NCBI GenBank assembly: GCA_017538105.1
Contig: JAFYJN010000065.1
Coordinates: 1 to 57,436, forward strand
Direction: 5' to 3'
DNA length: 57,436 bases
DNA from: Prevotella sp.
Lineage (GTDB): Bacteria; Bacteroidota; Bacteroidia; Bacteroidales; Bacteroidaceae
Position 1 is the stretch's first letter; each line of letters opens with the position of its first letter. Of this stretch, positions 42,422 through 51,156 are shown piece by piece. A program made the translations under genes and the position numbers. The notes below the pieces were generated by a model that was not told where the DNA came from, did not search any database, and worked only from the letters and a program-made list of their open reading frames with translations.

Positions 42422-43465
42422 TTAGTTGTTTTCGGGACGAAGCTTACGCACTGTTTCTGCGGCACGCCACATCTCTTTGTTGCGCATGGCCTCCAGTTCC
42501 TTATTGAGGTTTTCGCGATAGTCGGGTTTTGAGTTGCTGTCGATGGAGATTTGCGCCTCGGTACCATTCTGCACGGAGAGGTAAAGCCATTCCATGACCG
42601 GTTTGATGGCTTCACGGAATCGCGGTGCCCAGTCGAGGGCGCCACGCTGTGCCGTGGTGGAGCAGTTGGCATACATCCAGTCCATTCCCTTCTCTGCGAA
42701 GAGCGGGCCAAGACTCTGTGTCAGTTCCTCCACTGTCTCGTTGAACGCTTCTGAGGGTGAGTGGCCGTGTTCGCGGAGCACCTCATACTGTGCTTCGAGC
42801 AGTCCCTCGATGGCTCCCATGAGTGAGCCACGCTCGCCGGTGAGGTCAGATGTAGCCTCACGCTCGAAGGTGGTCTTGAAGAGATAGCCAGCACCGATGC
42901 CGATACCAAAGGCGATGGTTTTCTCCTCTGCCTTGCCTGTAGCATCTTGGTAGACTGCATAGGAGCAGTTCAGTCCACGTCCTTCGAGGAACATCGTGCG
43001 GAGCGATGTGCCCGAACCTTTTGGAGCAACGAGGATGACGTCGATATCCTCTGGCGGCACCACGCCCGTGCGGTCGTTCCAGTTGATGGCGAAGCCATGC
43101 GAGTAATATAATGTCTTACCTTTGGTGAGGTGCGGTTTAATTTTCGGCCATGCCTGAATCTGTCCCGCATCGGAGAGCAGCATACATACGATGGTACCTT
43201 TCTCTGCAGCCTCTTCGATGGAGAAGAGCGTCTTTCCGGGCACCCATCCGTCGGCCACGGCCTTCTCGTAGGTCTTTCCTTCACGCTGTCCAACGATGAC
43301 GTTGAAGCCGTTGTCGCGCAGGTTGCATGCCTGTCCAGGGCCTTGGATACCGTATCCGATGACCGCTATTGTTTCGTTTTTGAGCACTTCACGTGCTTTC
43401 TCCAAAGAGAACTCTTTACTGGTGACCACCGTTTCGATGACACCGCCGAAATTCATTTCTGCCAT
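42422..43465 (-). CDS. ilvC: Ketol-acid reductoisomerase (NADP+)
   Basis: 347 residues. N-terminal Rossmann domain with VIGYGIQGPGQACNLRD (the GxGxxGxxxG site), then CMLLSDAGQIQAWPK and SHGFAINW, and a knotted C-domain with FERE and GLLEAQYE, all typical of class I IlvC. It converts acetolactate to 2,3-dihydroxy-isovalerate in valine/leucine synthesis (and the isoleucine analogue). It has its own promoter at 43593 and a leader of about 120 bases, so it need not follow the operon upstream. Confidence 0.95.
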   Translation of the reverse strand: MAEMNFGGVIETVVTSKEFSLEKAREVLKNETIAVIGYGIQGPGQACNLRDNGFNVIVGQREGKTYEKAVADGWVPGKTLFSIEEAAEKGTIVCMLLSDAGQIQAWPKIKPHLTKGKTLYYSHGFAINWNDRTGVVPPEDIDVILVAPKGSGTSLRTMFLEGRGLNCSYAVYQDATGKAEEKTIAFGIGIGAGYLFKTTFEREATSDLTGERGSLMGAIEGLLEAQYEVLREHGHSPSEAFNETVEELTQSLGPLFAEKGMDWMYANCSTTAQRGALDWAPRFREAIKPVMEWLYLSVQNGTEAQISIDSNSKPDYRENLNKELEAMRNKEMWRAAETVRKLRPENN

Positions 43466-43592
43466 TTTTTAATATTTTTGGGAGTTAAAGGGGGAGTTAA
43501 AATAACTCTTTAAACCTATGTTAATACTATTGTTAGACGCTACCATTATATAACGGCAAGCTATTTGTTTGATTTTGTTTGAAAAATCGGGT

Positions 43593-43624
43593 GCAAAGTT
43601 ACAAATTATTACCGAAACGGCAAA
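43593..43624 (-). promoter_or_regulatory. Promoter of ilvC
   Basis: Minus-strand -33 TTTG (43621-43624) and -7 TAACTTTGC (43593-43601) are 19 bases apart: a good consensus. Confidence 0.7.
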
Positions 43625-43642
43625 AATAATTATGGATTTTTC

Positions 43643-43666
43643 AGGAGTTTGGGAGTTTAGGAGTTT
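43643..43666. repeat. Short octamer array between the thioesterase and ilvC
   Basis: aggagttt, gggagttt, aggagttt in register, followed by ggacaatacc. Confidence 0.5.
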
Positions 43667-43723
43667 GGACAATACCTATGGGGAGGTTAGCACATCACTA
43701 TAGAGTGAGACAAATATGAATAA

Positions 43724-44500
43724 CTACTTAAATTGCGTAAACAGCATCCTGCTTCTTGCCACCTCTACTTCGGGTTGTTCTGCCGATGCTTGTGCCGTGA
43801 TGCGTATGGAGAAGTCGTCAGGTTCGTTTTCACATCGATAGAACCGGAGTATCTCTCCCTCGTGCGCCTCTGCTACGTAAGCAATCTCGAACCGCTGGAG
43901 AAAATGTTGACGGTACCAGTCGAGGTTGAAGAGGTCGAGCACATGTTCGATGTATTTGATACTGTTGACATGGCAGTTGATGTCGATGTCATCGTAGGAT
44001 GCCTTCACCTCTGCTACAAGCGTGGCTGTGTCGGTAATCCTAACCCTGGAGCTTTTGTCTATGGGACAATCCAACTCCTTGGTGACATAGTTAGCGATGT
44101 CGCCGTCGTGAATCTCCATGAGGTTGACGGGCTGTCGCGTCTCCGTGTCAATCATCGCCCATACCGAGCGGCCGTAACCATATACCTTCCCCGTAGATTG
44201 TTCTTCGACTTTGAAATTACGGTTGGTGAAATAGCGCATGGCATTTTCCACCCACGTATAGACGAAGAAACGGTCGTAAGCCTTGGGCATCTCCACCATT
44301 TCGACAGCAAGGCGTGAGAGCACCCACGTCTTGTTGATGGTGTTGAGGTAGTTCATGCCGAATCCCCGGTCGTTGGAATGGAAATCGGCCGCATTGAGCA
44401 GGTGATTTCCCAGATGTCCCATAAACAGATGTTTTTGGAAATCGCAGTGGAACGGCTCCGCCATGAACGGGTATTTCCCTATCTTACTCAATTGTTCCAT
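43724..44500 (-). CDS. Acyl-ACP thioesterase
   Basis: 258 residues: a double-hotdog thioesterase as in the plant FatA/FatB and bacterial TE families. Motifs seen: FHCDFQKHLF at the start, NYLNTINKTWVLSRLAVE, DINCHVNSIKYIEHVLD (catalytic Asn/His region). It releases fatty acids from ACP in the cytoplasm. Its start overlaps ilvN by 17 bases, so it is translationally coupled to the branched-chain amino acid genes, which fits a role with branched fatty acids, though this link is inferred. Confidence 0.87.
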   Translation of the reverse strand: MEQLSKIGKYPFMAEPFHCDFQKHLFMGHLGNHLLNAADFHSNDRGFGMNYLNTINKTWVLSRLAVEMVEMPKAYDRFFVYTWVENAMRYFTNRNFKVEEQSTGKVYGYGRSVWAMIDTETRQPVNLMEIHDGDIANYVTKELDCPIDKSSRVRITDTATLVAEVKASYDDIDINCHVNSIKYIEHVLDLFNLDWYRQHFLQRFEIAYVAEAHEGEILRFYRCENEPDDFSIRITAQASAEQPEVEVARSRMLFTQFK

Positions 44501-45035
44501 TTGTGTTCTTCTCCTGTTCGTCCAAGAATTCGCTTACCGACTCGACAAAACTTCGGGTGATGGCTATGCGTCCGCTGCGCGTGTACTGCAACAGGCATCC
44601 AAAAGCATCGAGTTTATAATATAAGTTGGTGATATCCTCCGTCATGCCACCCAGCATGACCGCCGTATAGGTTGGGTTCACTTCGAGCACGCGGGCATCG
44701 TTGCGGCGTATGGTGCGTGATATCTCCGGGTTTTCCAATACCTTGTCGGTAGATAGTTTATAGAGCGCCACCTCCTGAATGAAAAGTTGATCGTCGGTGT
44801 AGTAATTCGCTTTCACCACATCGATTTTCTTCTCTATCTGTTTGGTGATTTTCTGTATCTGGTCTTCGTCGCTCCATGCCGTGATGGTATATTTGTGAAT
44901 GCCCTTGATGGACGACGCTGACACGTTGAGGCTTTCAATGTTCACCTGTCGTCGGGTGAACACCGCCGTGATTTGGTTGAGTATGCCCGCCACATTCTCA
45001 GAGAAGACGAGCAGGGTGTATAGTTTTTTTTCCAT
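44484..45035 (-). CDS. ilvN: Acetolactate synthase small (regulatory) subunit
   Basis: 183 residues with an N-terminal ACT domain (LYTLLVFSENVAGILNQITAV then VNIESLNVSAS) and a C-terminal ALS_ss_C part. The small subunit gives valine feedback and activates the large subunit, whose gene ends 194 bases upstream. The gap contains octamers of the AAGTTAAG type. The gene overlaps the thioesterase by 17 bases. Confidence 0.92.
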   Translation of the reverse strand: MEKKLYTLLVFSENVAGILNQITAVFTRRQVNIESLNVSASSIKGIHKYTITAWSDEDQIQKITKQIEKKIDVVKANYYTDDQLFIQEVALYKLSTDKVLENPEISRTIRRNDARVLEVNPTYTAVMLGGMTEDITNLYYKLDAFGCLLQYTRSGRIAITRSFVESVSEFLDEQEKNTNGTIE

Positions 45036-45055
45036 TTCTTATATCTTCACGTTTA

Positions 45056-45079
45056 TGAAGTTAAGAAGTTAAGAAGTTA
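45056..45079. repeat. Octamer array between ilvB and ilvN
   Basis: gaagttaa, gaagttaa, gaagttat in register; gaagttaaaagccaatacc follows at 45098. The motif gaagttaagccaatacc also ends the array at 53440. Confidence 0.6.
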
Positions 45080-45229
45080 TTGCGGCTTTGGCCGCTCTGA
45101 AGTTAAAAGCCAATACCCCAGTCCGATGGTAATTGTTAGACAGTAGCCATCAAAGTCCGGGTGAAAACATATGGCTTAACTCCTTTAACTTCTTTTAATT
45201 CAATAACTTCAGAAATCACGAAAAGTGAG

Positions 45230-46930
45230 TTATATCTCAAGCATCATGTCATCGACGTTGAGTCCCGGCGGGGTCATGGGCAGCACATCGTCGTCTTCGC
45301 GTATGGCACATTCGAGGATATAGGGACCTTTCGTATCCAGCATCTTCTCCACGGCCTCATCAAGATTTGCCCGGTCAATGACCACCTCGTAAGGAATGCC
45401 ATATCCCTGCGCGATATGTTGATACGACGGGTTCATCATCCGGGTGAAAGACTTCCTTTTGTTCCAGAACATATCCTGCCACTGACGGACATTTCCGAGA
45501 TAGTTGTTGTTGAGCAGAATCATTTTTATCGGGGCCTGCTGTTCCATGATGGTACCCAACTCCTGGATGCACATCTGGAAGCCACCGTCGCCCATAAAGC
45601 AACATATCGTACGTTCAGGCGCTCCGAAAGAGGCACCGATGGCCGCTGGCATGCCATATCCCATGGTGCCCAGTCCACCGCTCGTGCAGATACTTCTATT
45701 ACGCAGGAATTTGAAATAGCGTGTGGCGAAGAGTTGGTTCTGTCCCACATCGGTGACGAGCACCGCCTCTCCGTTTGTAGCCTCCGCCACCACGTTCACC
45801 ACCTCGCCCATGAGCAGCGGTCCTTCCTTGGGATGTATGGCCGGTTCGATGACCTTCACCCGTTCTTTTTCCATCAGCGGTTTGAACGAGTCGCGCCACG
45901 GCTGGTGATTGGCCACCCTGATCAATCGAGTGATGGCTGGCAGTGACACCTTACAATCGGCAATGACAGCCACGTCGGTTTTCACGTTCTTGTCAATCTC
46001 ACTCTCATCGATGTCAAGATGGATGACTTTCGCCTGTTTAGCATAAGTATTGAGGTTGCCCGTCACCCGGTCGCTGAACCTCATGCCGATAGCGATGAGC
46101 ACGTCGCACTCCTGTTCCTTGATGTTTGGCGCATAGTTGCCGTGCATGCCCAGCATGCCCATGTTGAGCGGATGGTTCGACGGCATGGCACTCAGTCCGA
46201 GCATCGTGCGTGCCGCCGGTATGTCACCTTTTTCGAGGAAAGCCATCAGTTCTTGCTGCGCATGTCCCAGTTCCACCCCCTGCCCCACGAGAGCCAACGG
46301 TCGCTGAGCGTTATTGATGAGTTCCGCTGCCTGCTCCACCGCCGTTTCATTGAGTTTGGGGTATGCCACATAGGAACGCACCATATCGACATTACATGGA
46401 ACAAAATCAACCATTTCCGTCTGTGCATTTTTCGGGAAGTCGAGCACCACGGGTCCCGGTCGTCCGCTGCGCGCGATGTAGAACGCCCGGCTCACCGCCC
46501 ATGCGATGTCGTCGGCATGGCGTATCTGATAACTCCATTTTGATATCGGCTGGGCCACACCCACAAGGTCAACCTCCTGGAAGGCATCCGTACCCAATGC
46601 GTTCACACCCACCTGTCCGGCGATGACCACGATGGGGGTGGAGTCCATCATGGCATCAGCCACTCCCGTGAGCGTGTTCGTTGCCCCGGGGCCGCTGGTG
46701 ACGAGGCATACGCCCACTTCACCGGAGACCCTTGCGAATCCTTCGGCGGCATGTGCTGCCCCTTGTTCATGTCGTACTAGGATATGGTCAAACGCCTTTT
46801 TCGCTCCTCGCGTGTAGTCGAAGAGTGCGTCATAGACTGGCATGATGGCACCACCAGGGTATCCGAAGATGGTTTTCACCCCTTCATGTTTGAGAGCCAT
46901 CATCATTGCTTCAGAACCTTTTACTTTCAT
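45230..46930 (-). CDS. ilvB: Acetolactate synthase large subunit
   Basis: 566 residues from MKVKGSEAMM. ThDP-enzyme domains: N-terminal PYR part with the catalytic Glu near residue 50, GYPGGAIMPVYD, FAD/central part, and C-terminal PP part with GDGGFQMC and NNNYLGNVRQWQ (ThDP motif). It condenses pyruvate to acetolactate. The frame stays open 12 codons further up, but that extension is the translated CCCTCCC repeat and is not part of the protein. Part of ilvD-B-N. Confidence 0.95.
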   Translation of the reverse strand: MKVKGSEAMMMALKHEGVKTIFGYPGGAIMPVYDALFDYTRGAKKAFDHILVRHEQGAAHAAEGFARVSGEVGVCLVTSGPGATNTLTGVADAMMDSTPIVVIAGQVGVNALGTDAFQEVDLVGVAQPISKWSYQIRHADDIAWAVSRAFYIARSGRPGPVVLDFPKNAQTEMVDFVPCNVDMVRSYVAYPKLNETAVEQAAELINNAQRPLALVGQGVELGHAQQELMAFLEKGDIPAARTMLGLSAMPSNHPLNMGMLGMHGNYAPNIKEQECDVLIAIGMRFSDRVTGNLNTYAKQAKVIHLDIDESEIDKNVKTDVAVIADCKVSLPAITRLIRVANHQPWRDSFKPLMEKERVKVIEPAIHPKEGPLLMGEVVNVVAEATNGEAVLVTDVGQNQLFATRYFKFLRNRSICTSGGLGTMGYGMPAAIGASFGAPERTICCFMGDGGFQMCIQELGTIMEQQAPIKMILLNNNYLGNVRQWQDMFWNKRKSFTRMMNPSYQHIAQGYGIPYEVVIDRANLDEAVEKMLDTKGPYILECAIREDDDVLPMTPPGLNVDDMMLEI

Positions 46931-46943
46931 AGAGAATAATGGA

Positions 46944-46978
46944 AAGCCTCCCCCTGCCCCCTCCAAAGGAGGGGGAAA
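46944..46978 (+). repeat. CCCTCCC-type element (CCTCCCCC variant) in the ilvD-ilvB gap
   Basis: gcctccccctgccccctccaaaggaggggg; its cctcc and ggagg ends can pair. It has the same plus-strand orientation as the other copies although the operon runs on the minus strand. Confidence 0.7.
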
Positions 46979-46989
46979 GGATGGAAGGG

Positions 46990-48792
46990 TTAATCGTTGA
47001 GGATGCGGACACCGCCTTTGTCGGCCGAGCTGACGCTCTGGGCATAGGCACGGAGGGCCTTTGAGACCGTACGGTTACGTTTCAGCGGCTGTAGCGGACG
47101 TGCTTTGAGTTCTTCGTCGGAGAGTTTGACATTGATGGAACGTGAGGGGATGTCGATGACGATGACGTCGCCATCAACGATTTTACCAATGTTTCCGCCG
47201 TTGGCCGCCTCGGGAGAGATATGTCCGATGGACAGGCCGCTGGTGCCTCCGGAGAATCGTCCGTCGGTGATGAGCGCACATTCCTTGCCCAGATGCATCG
47301 ACTTGATGTAGGATGTGGGATATAGCATCTCCTGCATGCCCGGCCCACCCTTCGGTCCTTCGTGAGTGATGACCACGCAGTCGCCACTCTTCACTTTTCC
47401 GCCAAGGATACCCTCGCAAGCGTCTTCTTGTGAGTCGAAGACCACTGCCGGTCCTTCAAAGTGCCACAGACTCTCGTCGACACCTGCCGTCTTCACCACA
47501 CAGCCGTCCTGTGCGATGTTGCCAAAGAGGACAGCCAGTCCACCGTCTTTGGTGTAGGCATGTTCCAAATCGCGTATGCAGCCGTTTTCCCTGTCCTTGT
47601 CGAGCGACCAAGTCTTTTTCTGGCTGCCCATCTGGGTGGAGAATTTTCCTCCCGGAGCACTGGTATAGATGCGCTTGGCCTCATCGTCAACCTTGGTGTC
47701 GGTGATGTCGTATTTCTCTATCGCCTGTTTGAGTGTCAGGCCATCGACACGTGCCACATCGCCATGAATCAGTCCGCCCTTGTCGAGCTCGTTGATGATA
47801 CCCAGGATGCCACCCGCACGGTTACACTCCTGCACGCTGTAACGCTGGGTGTTCGGAGCCAATTTGCAGAGGCATGGCACGCGACGGGAGAGTTGGTCGA
47901 TGTCGGCCATCTTGAAGTCAACACCCGCTTCCTGTGCCACAGCCAGCAGGTGGAGCACCGTATTGGTGCTACCGCCCATAGCGATGTCGAGCGTCATGGC
48001 ATTGAGGAACGCCTTGCGTGTGGCGATGGAACGTGGCAGCACACTCTCGTCGCCCTCTTCGTAATAGGCGAGCGCATTATTGACAATCTGACGTGCCGCG
48101 TCGCGGAAAAGCGTGATTCTGTTCTCGTGTGTGGCGAGGATGGTGCCGTTTCCCGGCAGTGCCAGTCCGATGGCCTCAGTGAGCGAGTTCATCGAGTTGG
48201 CGGTGAACATTCCCGAGCAGCTGCCGCATCCGGGGCAGGCACACTGTTCGAGTTGCTTCAGGTCATCGTCGGACACCGTCGTGTCCGCTCCTTTTATCAT
48301 CGCTGTCACGAGGTCGGCGTTTTCTCCGTGCCAATGCCCAGCCTCCATGGGTCCACCACTGCAAAAGACGGCAGGGATGTTCAGTCGCATGGCCGCCATG
48401 AGCATGCCCGGCGTCACCTTGTCGCAGTTGGAGATGCATATCATGGCATCCGCCTTGTGGGCATTGACCATGTATTCGACAGAGTCGGCGATGATGTCAC
48501 GTGAAGGCAGCGAATAGAGCATGCCGTCGTGTCCCATAGCGATGCCGTCGTCGATGGCGATGGTGTTAAACTCCGCAGCATAACAACCCATGCTTTCTAT
48601 TTCGGCCTTTACTATTTGTCCTATCTCATGAAGGTGTGTATGCCCAGGCACGAATTGCGTGAACGAATTGACCACCGCGATGATGGGTTTTCCGAACTGC
48701 TCATGTTTCATGCCTGCCGCCACCCACAGGGCGCGTGCTCCGGCCATTTTCCTACCTTCGGTACATACGGCGCTTCTAAGTTGATGTTTCAT
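46990..48792 (-). CDS. ilvD: Dihydroxy-acid dehydratase
   Basis: 600 residues, full-length. Fe-S cluster and active-site cysteines: [15 protein letters not shown] near 120 and [17 protein letters not shown] near 190. The C-terminal swivel domain has [16 protein letters not shown] and [14 protein letters not shown]. It dehydrates the 2,3-dihydroxy acids to 2-keto acids in the Ile/Val/Leu pathways. It heads the minus-strand operon from the promoter at 48888, with a leader of about 90 bases. Confidence 0.95.
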   Translation of the reverse strand: MKHQLRSAVCTEGRKMAGARALWVAAGMKHEQFGKPIIAVVNSFTQFVPGHTHLHEIGQIVKAEIESMGCYAAEFNTIAIDDGIAMGHDGMLYSLPSRDIIADSVEYMVNAHKADAMICISNCDKVTPGMLMAAMRLNIPAVFCSGGPMEAGHWHGENADLVTAMIKGADTTVSDDDLKQLEQCACPGCGSCSGMFTANSMNSLTEAIGLALPGNGTILATHENRITLFRDAARQIVNNALAYYEEGDESVLPRSIATRKAFLNAMTLDIAMGGSTNTVLHLLAVAQEAGVDFKMADIDQLSRRVPCLCKLAPNTQRYSVQECNRAGGILGIINELDKGGLIHGDVARVDGLTLKQAIEKYDITDTKVDDEAKRIYTSAPGGKFSTQMGSQKKTWSLDKDRENGCIRDLEHAYTKDGGLAVLFGNIAQDGCVVKTAGVDESLWHFEGPAVVFDSQEDACEGILGGKVKSGDCVVITHEGPKGGPGMQEMLYPTSYIKSMHLGKECALITDGRFSGGTSGLSIGHISPEAANGGNIGKIVDGDVIVIDIPSRSINVKLSDEELKARPLQPLKRNRTVSKALRAYAQSVSSADKGGVRILND

Positions 48793-48887
48793 GATGAGGG
48801 CTTGTTATAGTTACTATAGAAAGGATAGATGCCATAGTCCTTGCATGGACTGCACCATGGCTCTTCTATTGGGGTGTTATTGAATTG

Positions 48888-48919
48888 GCAAAGGTACGCA
48901 GTTTTTGTCTAATAGCCAA
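48888..48919 (-). promoter_or_regulatory. Promoter of ilvD-ilvB-ilvN
   Basis: Minus-strand -33 TTG (48917-48919) and -7 TACCTTTGC (48888-48896) are 20 bases apart. Confidence 0.65.
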
Positions 48920-49031
48920 CAATTTGCTCGTTTTTTTGGGAAATGGCTGTCGATTAGGAAAGCGACTGTGACATCGTTTGGCTTTTATGAGCATACGAAA
49001 AAGGACGAAAGGAAAGGGTTGGGGAAGGTAA

Positions 49032-49068
49032 GAAAAAAAACAGGGTAGCTCTTTTGAGCCACCCTGTT
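49032..49068 (-). terminator. Intrinsic terminator of the ompA-like gene
   Basis: A 13-bp stem with one mismatch (aacagggtagctc, 49039-49051, with gagccaccctgtt, 49056-49068). On the minus strand it is followed by a run of T's (49032-49038). Confidence 0.8.
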
Positions 49069-49093
49069 GATGAGTTATTTGAATCCGTTAGGA

Positions 49094-50284
49094 TTATTTC
49101 TTGGTGTTGTCGTTGAACGTGGCGACGCGGTTGAACTCAACCTGCTCGAAGAGCTTGTCGGTAGCACCCATACCCACAGCGGTGAGGCGGTCGGCAGAGA
49201 TCTTGTACTTCTTGATGAGAGCCTGGCGAACCACTTCGGCGCGCTCGTTGGAGAGACGCTGGTTGATCTCGGCGCTGCCTTCTGGTGAAGCGTAGCCGCG
49301 GATTTCCACCTTAGCCTCAGGATGGTTCTTCATGTAAGAAGCGATGAGCTCGATGGGAGCGTACTGAGCCGGGTCGATGACCGACTTGCCCTGACGGAAG
49401 AGCACGGTGGGCTGGAGGTTGGTGGCTGTCTCGTTCTTTATGATAACCGGTTCGCGGTTGAGGCAGTCGTTGAGCTGCTGCTGGAGGTCGCGGATCTTGC
49501 GGTCTTTGTCAGCAATCTGGCCATCCTTGCCATTGAGGGCGTTGCGCAGGTCGTTGATGGTAGCGTTGAGCGCATCGATCTCAGCCTGGTCGCGTCCCGG
49601 GCAGATGGTGAAGTTATGAGTACCATTGGAGTTGCCGAATTTGTAAACGAGACCGATGTTCAGCTGTACAAACGAGTTGTTGATGTTGTACTTCGGCTGG
49701 TCTTGGTCGATGTAACCACCCTCATAGAAAGGTTCGTCACTAAATTTATCTGCTTTGTAGCCGTTGAGGAACAGCCAAGTGATGGACGGTTCGAGATAGA
49801 ACTGGAACTGTTTTTTCGAGCCGAAGTTGAGTGTGAAGTCGATACCCGCCTTTGAACTCATGCGGTTGTCCGGATCATATCCATAAGCGTTGAAGGTATG
49901 GTACCATCCCAGTCCATAGAGAGCGCTCACTTCGAAGGTGCGCGGTTCGCCGGGATATCCTCCGAACCAGTTGCTCAGATTCACCGTACCGAGCAGCGAG
50001 GTGTTGAGGGAACGGAAGAAAGTACCGCGAGACTCACCCGGTTTGTTGGACAGATAAGCGTTGCTTTCCACTGCGAGACCAAATACCGGAGTGAAGTAAC
50101 GACCGATGCGCAGTCCGATGTTCGGGTTGAGGTTCTTCATCCATGAGTAGTGCGTGGTCTTCGTTGCGAGACCTCCATTGATACCAATGTAGAAGTTGTC
50201 GAATGTCTTGCTTTCCGTAACGGTCTGGGCCGAAACAGACACTGCCATGGTGGCGGCAGCGAACAAAAGAACTAGTTTTTTCAT
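49094..50284 (-). CDS. OmpA-family outer-membrane porin/peptidoglycan-binding protein
   Basis: 396 residues. Signal peptide about 1-19 (ends VSAQT). N-terminal part (about 20-230) is an eight-stranded beta-barrel, followed by a coiled coil (about 235-280: AEIDALNATINDLRNALNG, DRKIRDLQQQLNDC). A C-terminal OmpA domain (about 290-385: IELIASYMKNHPEAKVEIRG, ASPEGSAEINQRLSNERAE) binds peptidoglycan with its Asp/Arg. This is the usual Bacteroidetes OmpA type, here a well expressed gene: good terminator and long leader. Confidence 0.93.
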   Translation of the reverse strand: MKKLVLLFAAATMAVSVSAQTVTESKTFDNFYIGINGGLATKTTHYSWMKNLNPNIGLRIGRYFTPVFGLAVESNAYLSNKPGESRGTFFRSLNTSLLGTVNLSNWFGGYPGEPRTFEVSALYGLGWYHTFNAYGYDPDNRMSSKAGIDFTLNFGSKKQFQFYLEPSITWLFLNGYKADKFSDEPFYEGGYIDQDQPKYNINNSFVQLNIGLVYKFGNSNGTHNFTICPGRDQAEIDALNATINDLRNALNGKDGQIADKDRKIRDLQQQLNDCLNREPVIIKNETATNLQPTVLFRQGKSVIDPAQYAPIELIASYMKNHPEAKVEIRGYASPEGSAEINQRLSNERAEVVRQALIKKYKISADRLTAVGMGATDKLFEQVEFNRVATFNDNTKK

Positions 50285-50335
50285 GTCTTTCAGAATAAAT
50301 ATTAAAAGATGTTATAAAATATCGCATTCACGTTT

Positions 50336-50344
50336 GCAAAATAA
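50336..50344 (-). promoter_or_regulatory. -7 promoter element of the ompA-like gene
   Basis: Minus-strand TTATTTTGC, one base off TAnnTTTGC, gives a leader of about 45 bases. Confidence 0.45.
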
Positions 50345-50470
50345 AGTAAAAAGATTGAAACGTCCAAATTATTTTTATTTTTTTTTACGTTTTAATACAT
50401 TTTCTTGCTTTTAAGTAAACACTTTTCGGGGTTTTACTTTTAAAAATGCGTCTATTTCCTTTTTTTTTCC

Positions 50471-50479
50471 TACTTTTGC
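50471..50479 (+). promoter_or_regulatory. -7 promoter element of cobU
   Basis: TACTTTTGC matches TAnnTTTGC; the heptamer array 50491-50539 forms the following leader. No cobalamin riboswitch was recognised. Confidence 0.55.
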
Positions 50480-50490
50480 AGCAATAAGGG

Positions 50491-50539
50491 GCATGAAGGA
50501 GCAAGGGGCAAGAAGCAAGGAGCAAGGGATTAGAGGAAT
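50491..50539. repeat. Heptamer array, 7 units, in the cobU leader
   Basis: gcatgaa, ggagcaa, ggggcaa, gaagcaa, ggagcaa, gggatta, gaggaat in register. They run from just after the promoter to 16 bases before the ATG. Confidence 0.75.
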
Positions 50540-50555
50540 ATAAAAGGCTTCAACT

Positions 50556-51140
50556 ATGCGTAGGATTATCATGATAACAGGAGGCCAGCGTTCTGGCAAG
50601 AGCCGTTATGCCGAGCAGATGGCCGAGCAATTGAGCGACTGTCCCATCTATATGGCCACCGCCCGCATCTGGGATGACGAGTTTGCCCAACGAGTACATC
50701 GCCATCAGGAGCGTCGTGGTGACCGTTGGACAACCATTGAAGAAGAGAAATGGTTGAGTCAGCATGACGTTACCGGGAAGGTGGTCCTCATTGACTGCCT
50801 CACCCTGTGGTGTACCAATTTCTTCTTCGACAGACAGGGAGACAGTGAAGAATACGATGTTGACGCGTTATTGAAAACGATGGAAGACGAGTTTGAACGT
50901 TTTACCCGACAAGACGCCACTTTTATATTCGTGACCAACGAAGTGGGCAGTGGTGGAGTGAGCGAGAACGCACTGCAACGGCGATTCACCGACTTGCAGG
51001 GCTGGCTGAACCAATATGTGGCGGGTAAAGCCGATGAAGTGATTTTGATGGTGAGTGGAATTGCGGTAAAGATAAAATACCTCCCCCTAGCCCCCTCCCA
51101 AGGAAGGGGAATCGTGGATGAAAAGAGAGATGAGGGATGA
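50556..51140 (+). CDS. cobU: Adenosylcobinamide kinase / adenosylcobinamide-phosphate guanylyltransferase, with repeat-derived C-terminus
   Basis: 194 residues. P-loop ITGGQRSGKSRYAE at residues 5-18, the guanylyl-accepting His region VHRHQERRGDRW near 47, and TNEVGSGGVSEN near 128. It phosphorylates adenosylcobinamide and adds GMP in the nucleotide-loop branch of cobalamin synthesis. The normal protein should end soon after VSGIAVKIK. The last 22 residues (YLPLAPSQGRGIVDEKRDEG and flanks) are encoded by a CCCTCCC element, so the reading frame has acquired a repeat-derived tail. The first of cobU-cobT-cobS. Confidence 0.92.
   Translation: MRRIIMITGGQRSGKSRYAEQMAEQLSDCPIYMATARIWDDEFAQRVHRHQERRGDRWTTIEEEKWLSQHDVTGKVVLIDCLTLWCTNFFFDRQGDSEEYDVDALLKTMEDEFERFTRQDATFIFVTNEVGSGGVSENALQRRFTDLQGWLNQYVAGKADEVILMVSGIAVKIKYLPLAPSQGRGIVDEKRDEG
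51078..51110 (+). repeat. CCCTCCC-type element inside the 3' end of cobU
   Basis: atacctccccctagccccctcccaaggaagggg overlaps the last codons of cobU; the frame passes through it. Confidence 0.75.
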
Positions 51141-51156
51141 GAAATAGTGTATAAGT

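Noticed and set aside
46931-46966. Longer N-terminus of acetolactate synthase
   Set aside because: The extra 12 residues are the translated CCTCCCC repeat; homologues begin at the MKVKGSEAMM start.
48793-48880. Classic ilv attenuator upstream of ilvD
   Set aside because: The 14-codon upstream frame has only three Leu and one Val, and no terminator/antiterminator pair was found; only a 5-bp hairpin is visible.
50285-50555. Cobalamin riboswitch upstream of cobU
   Set aside because: I found no B12-box-like sequence or the usual long structured leader; the space holds the ompA and cobU promoters and a heptamer array.
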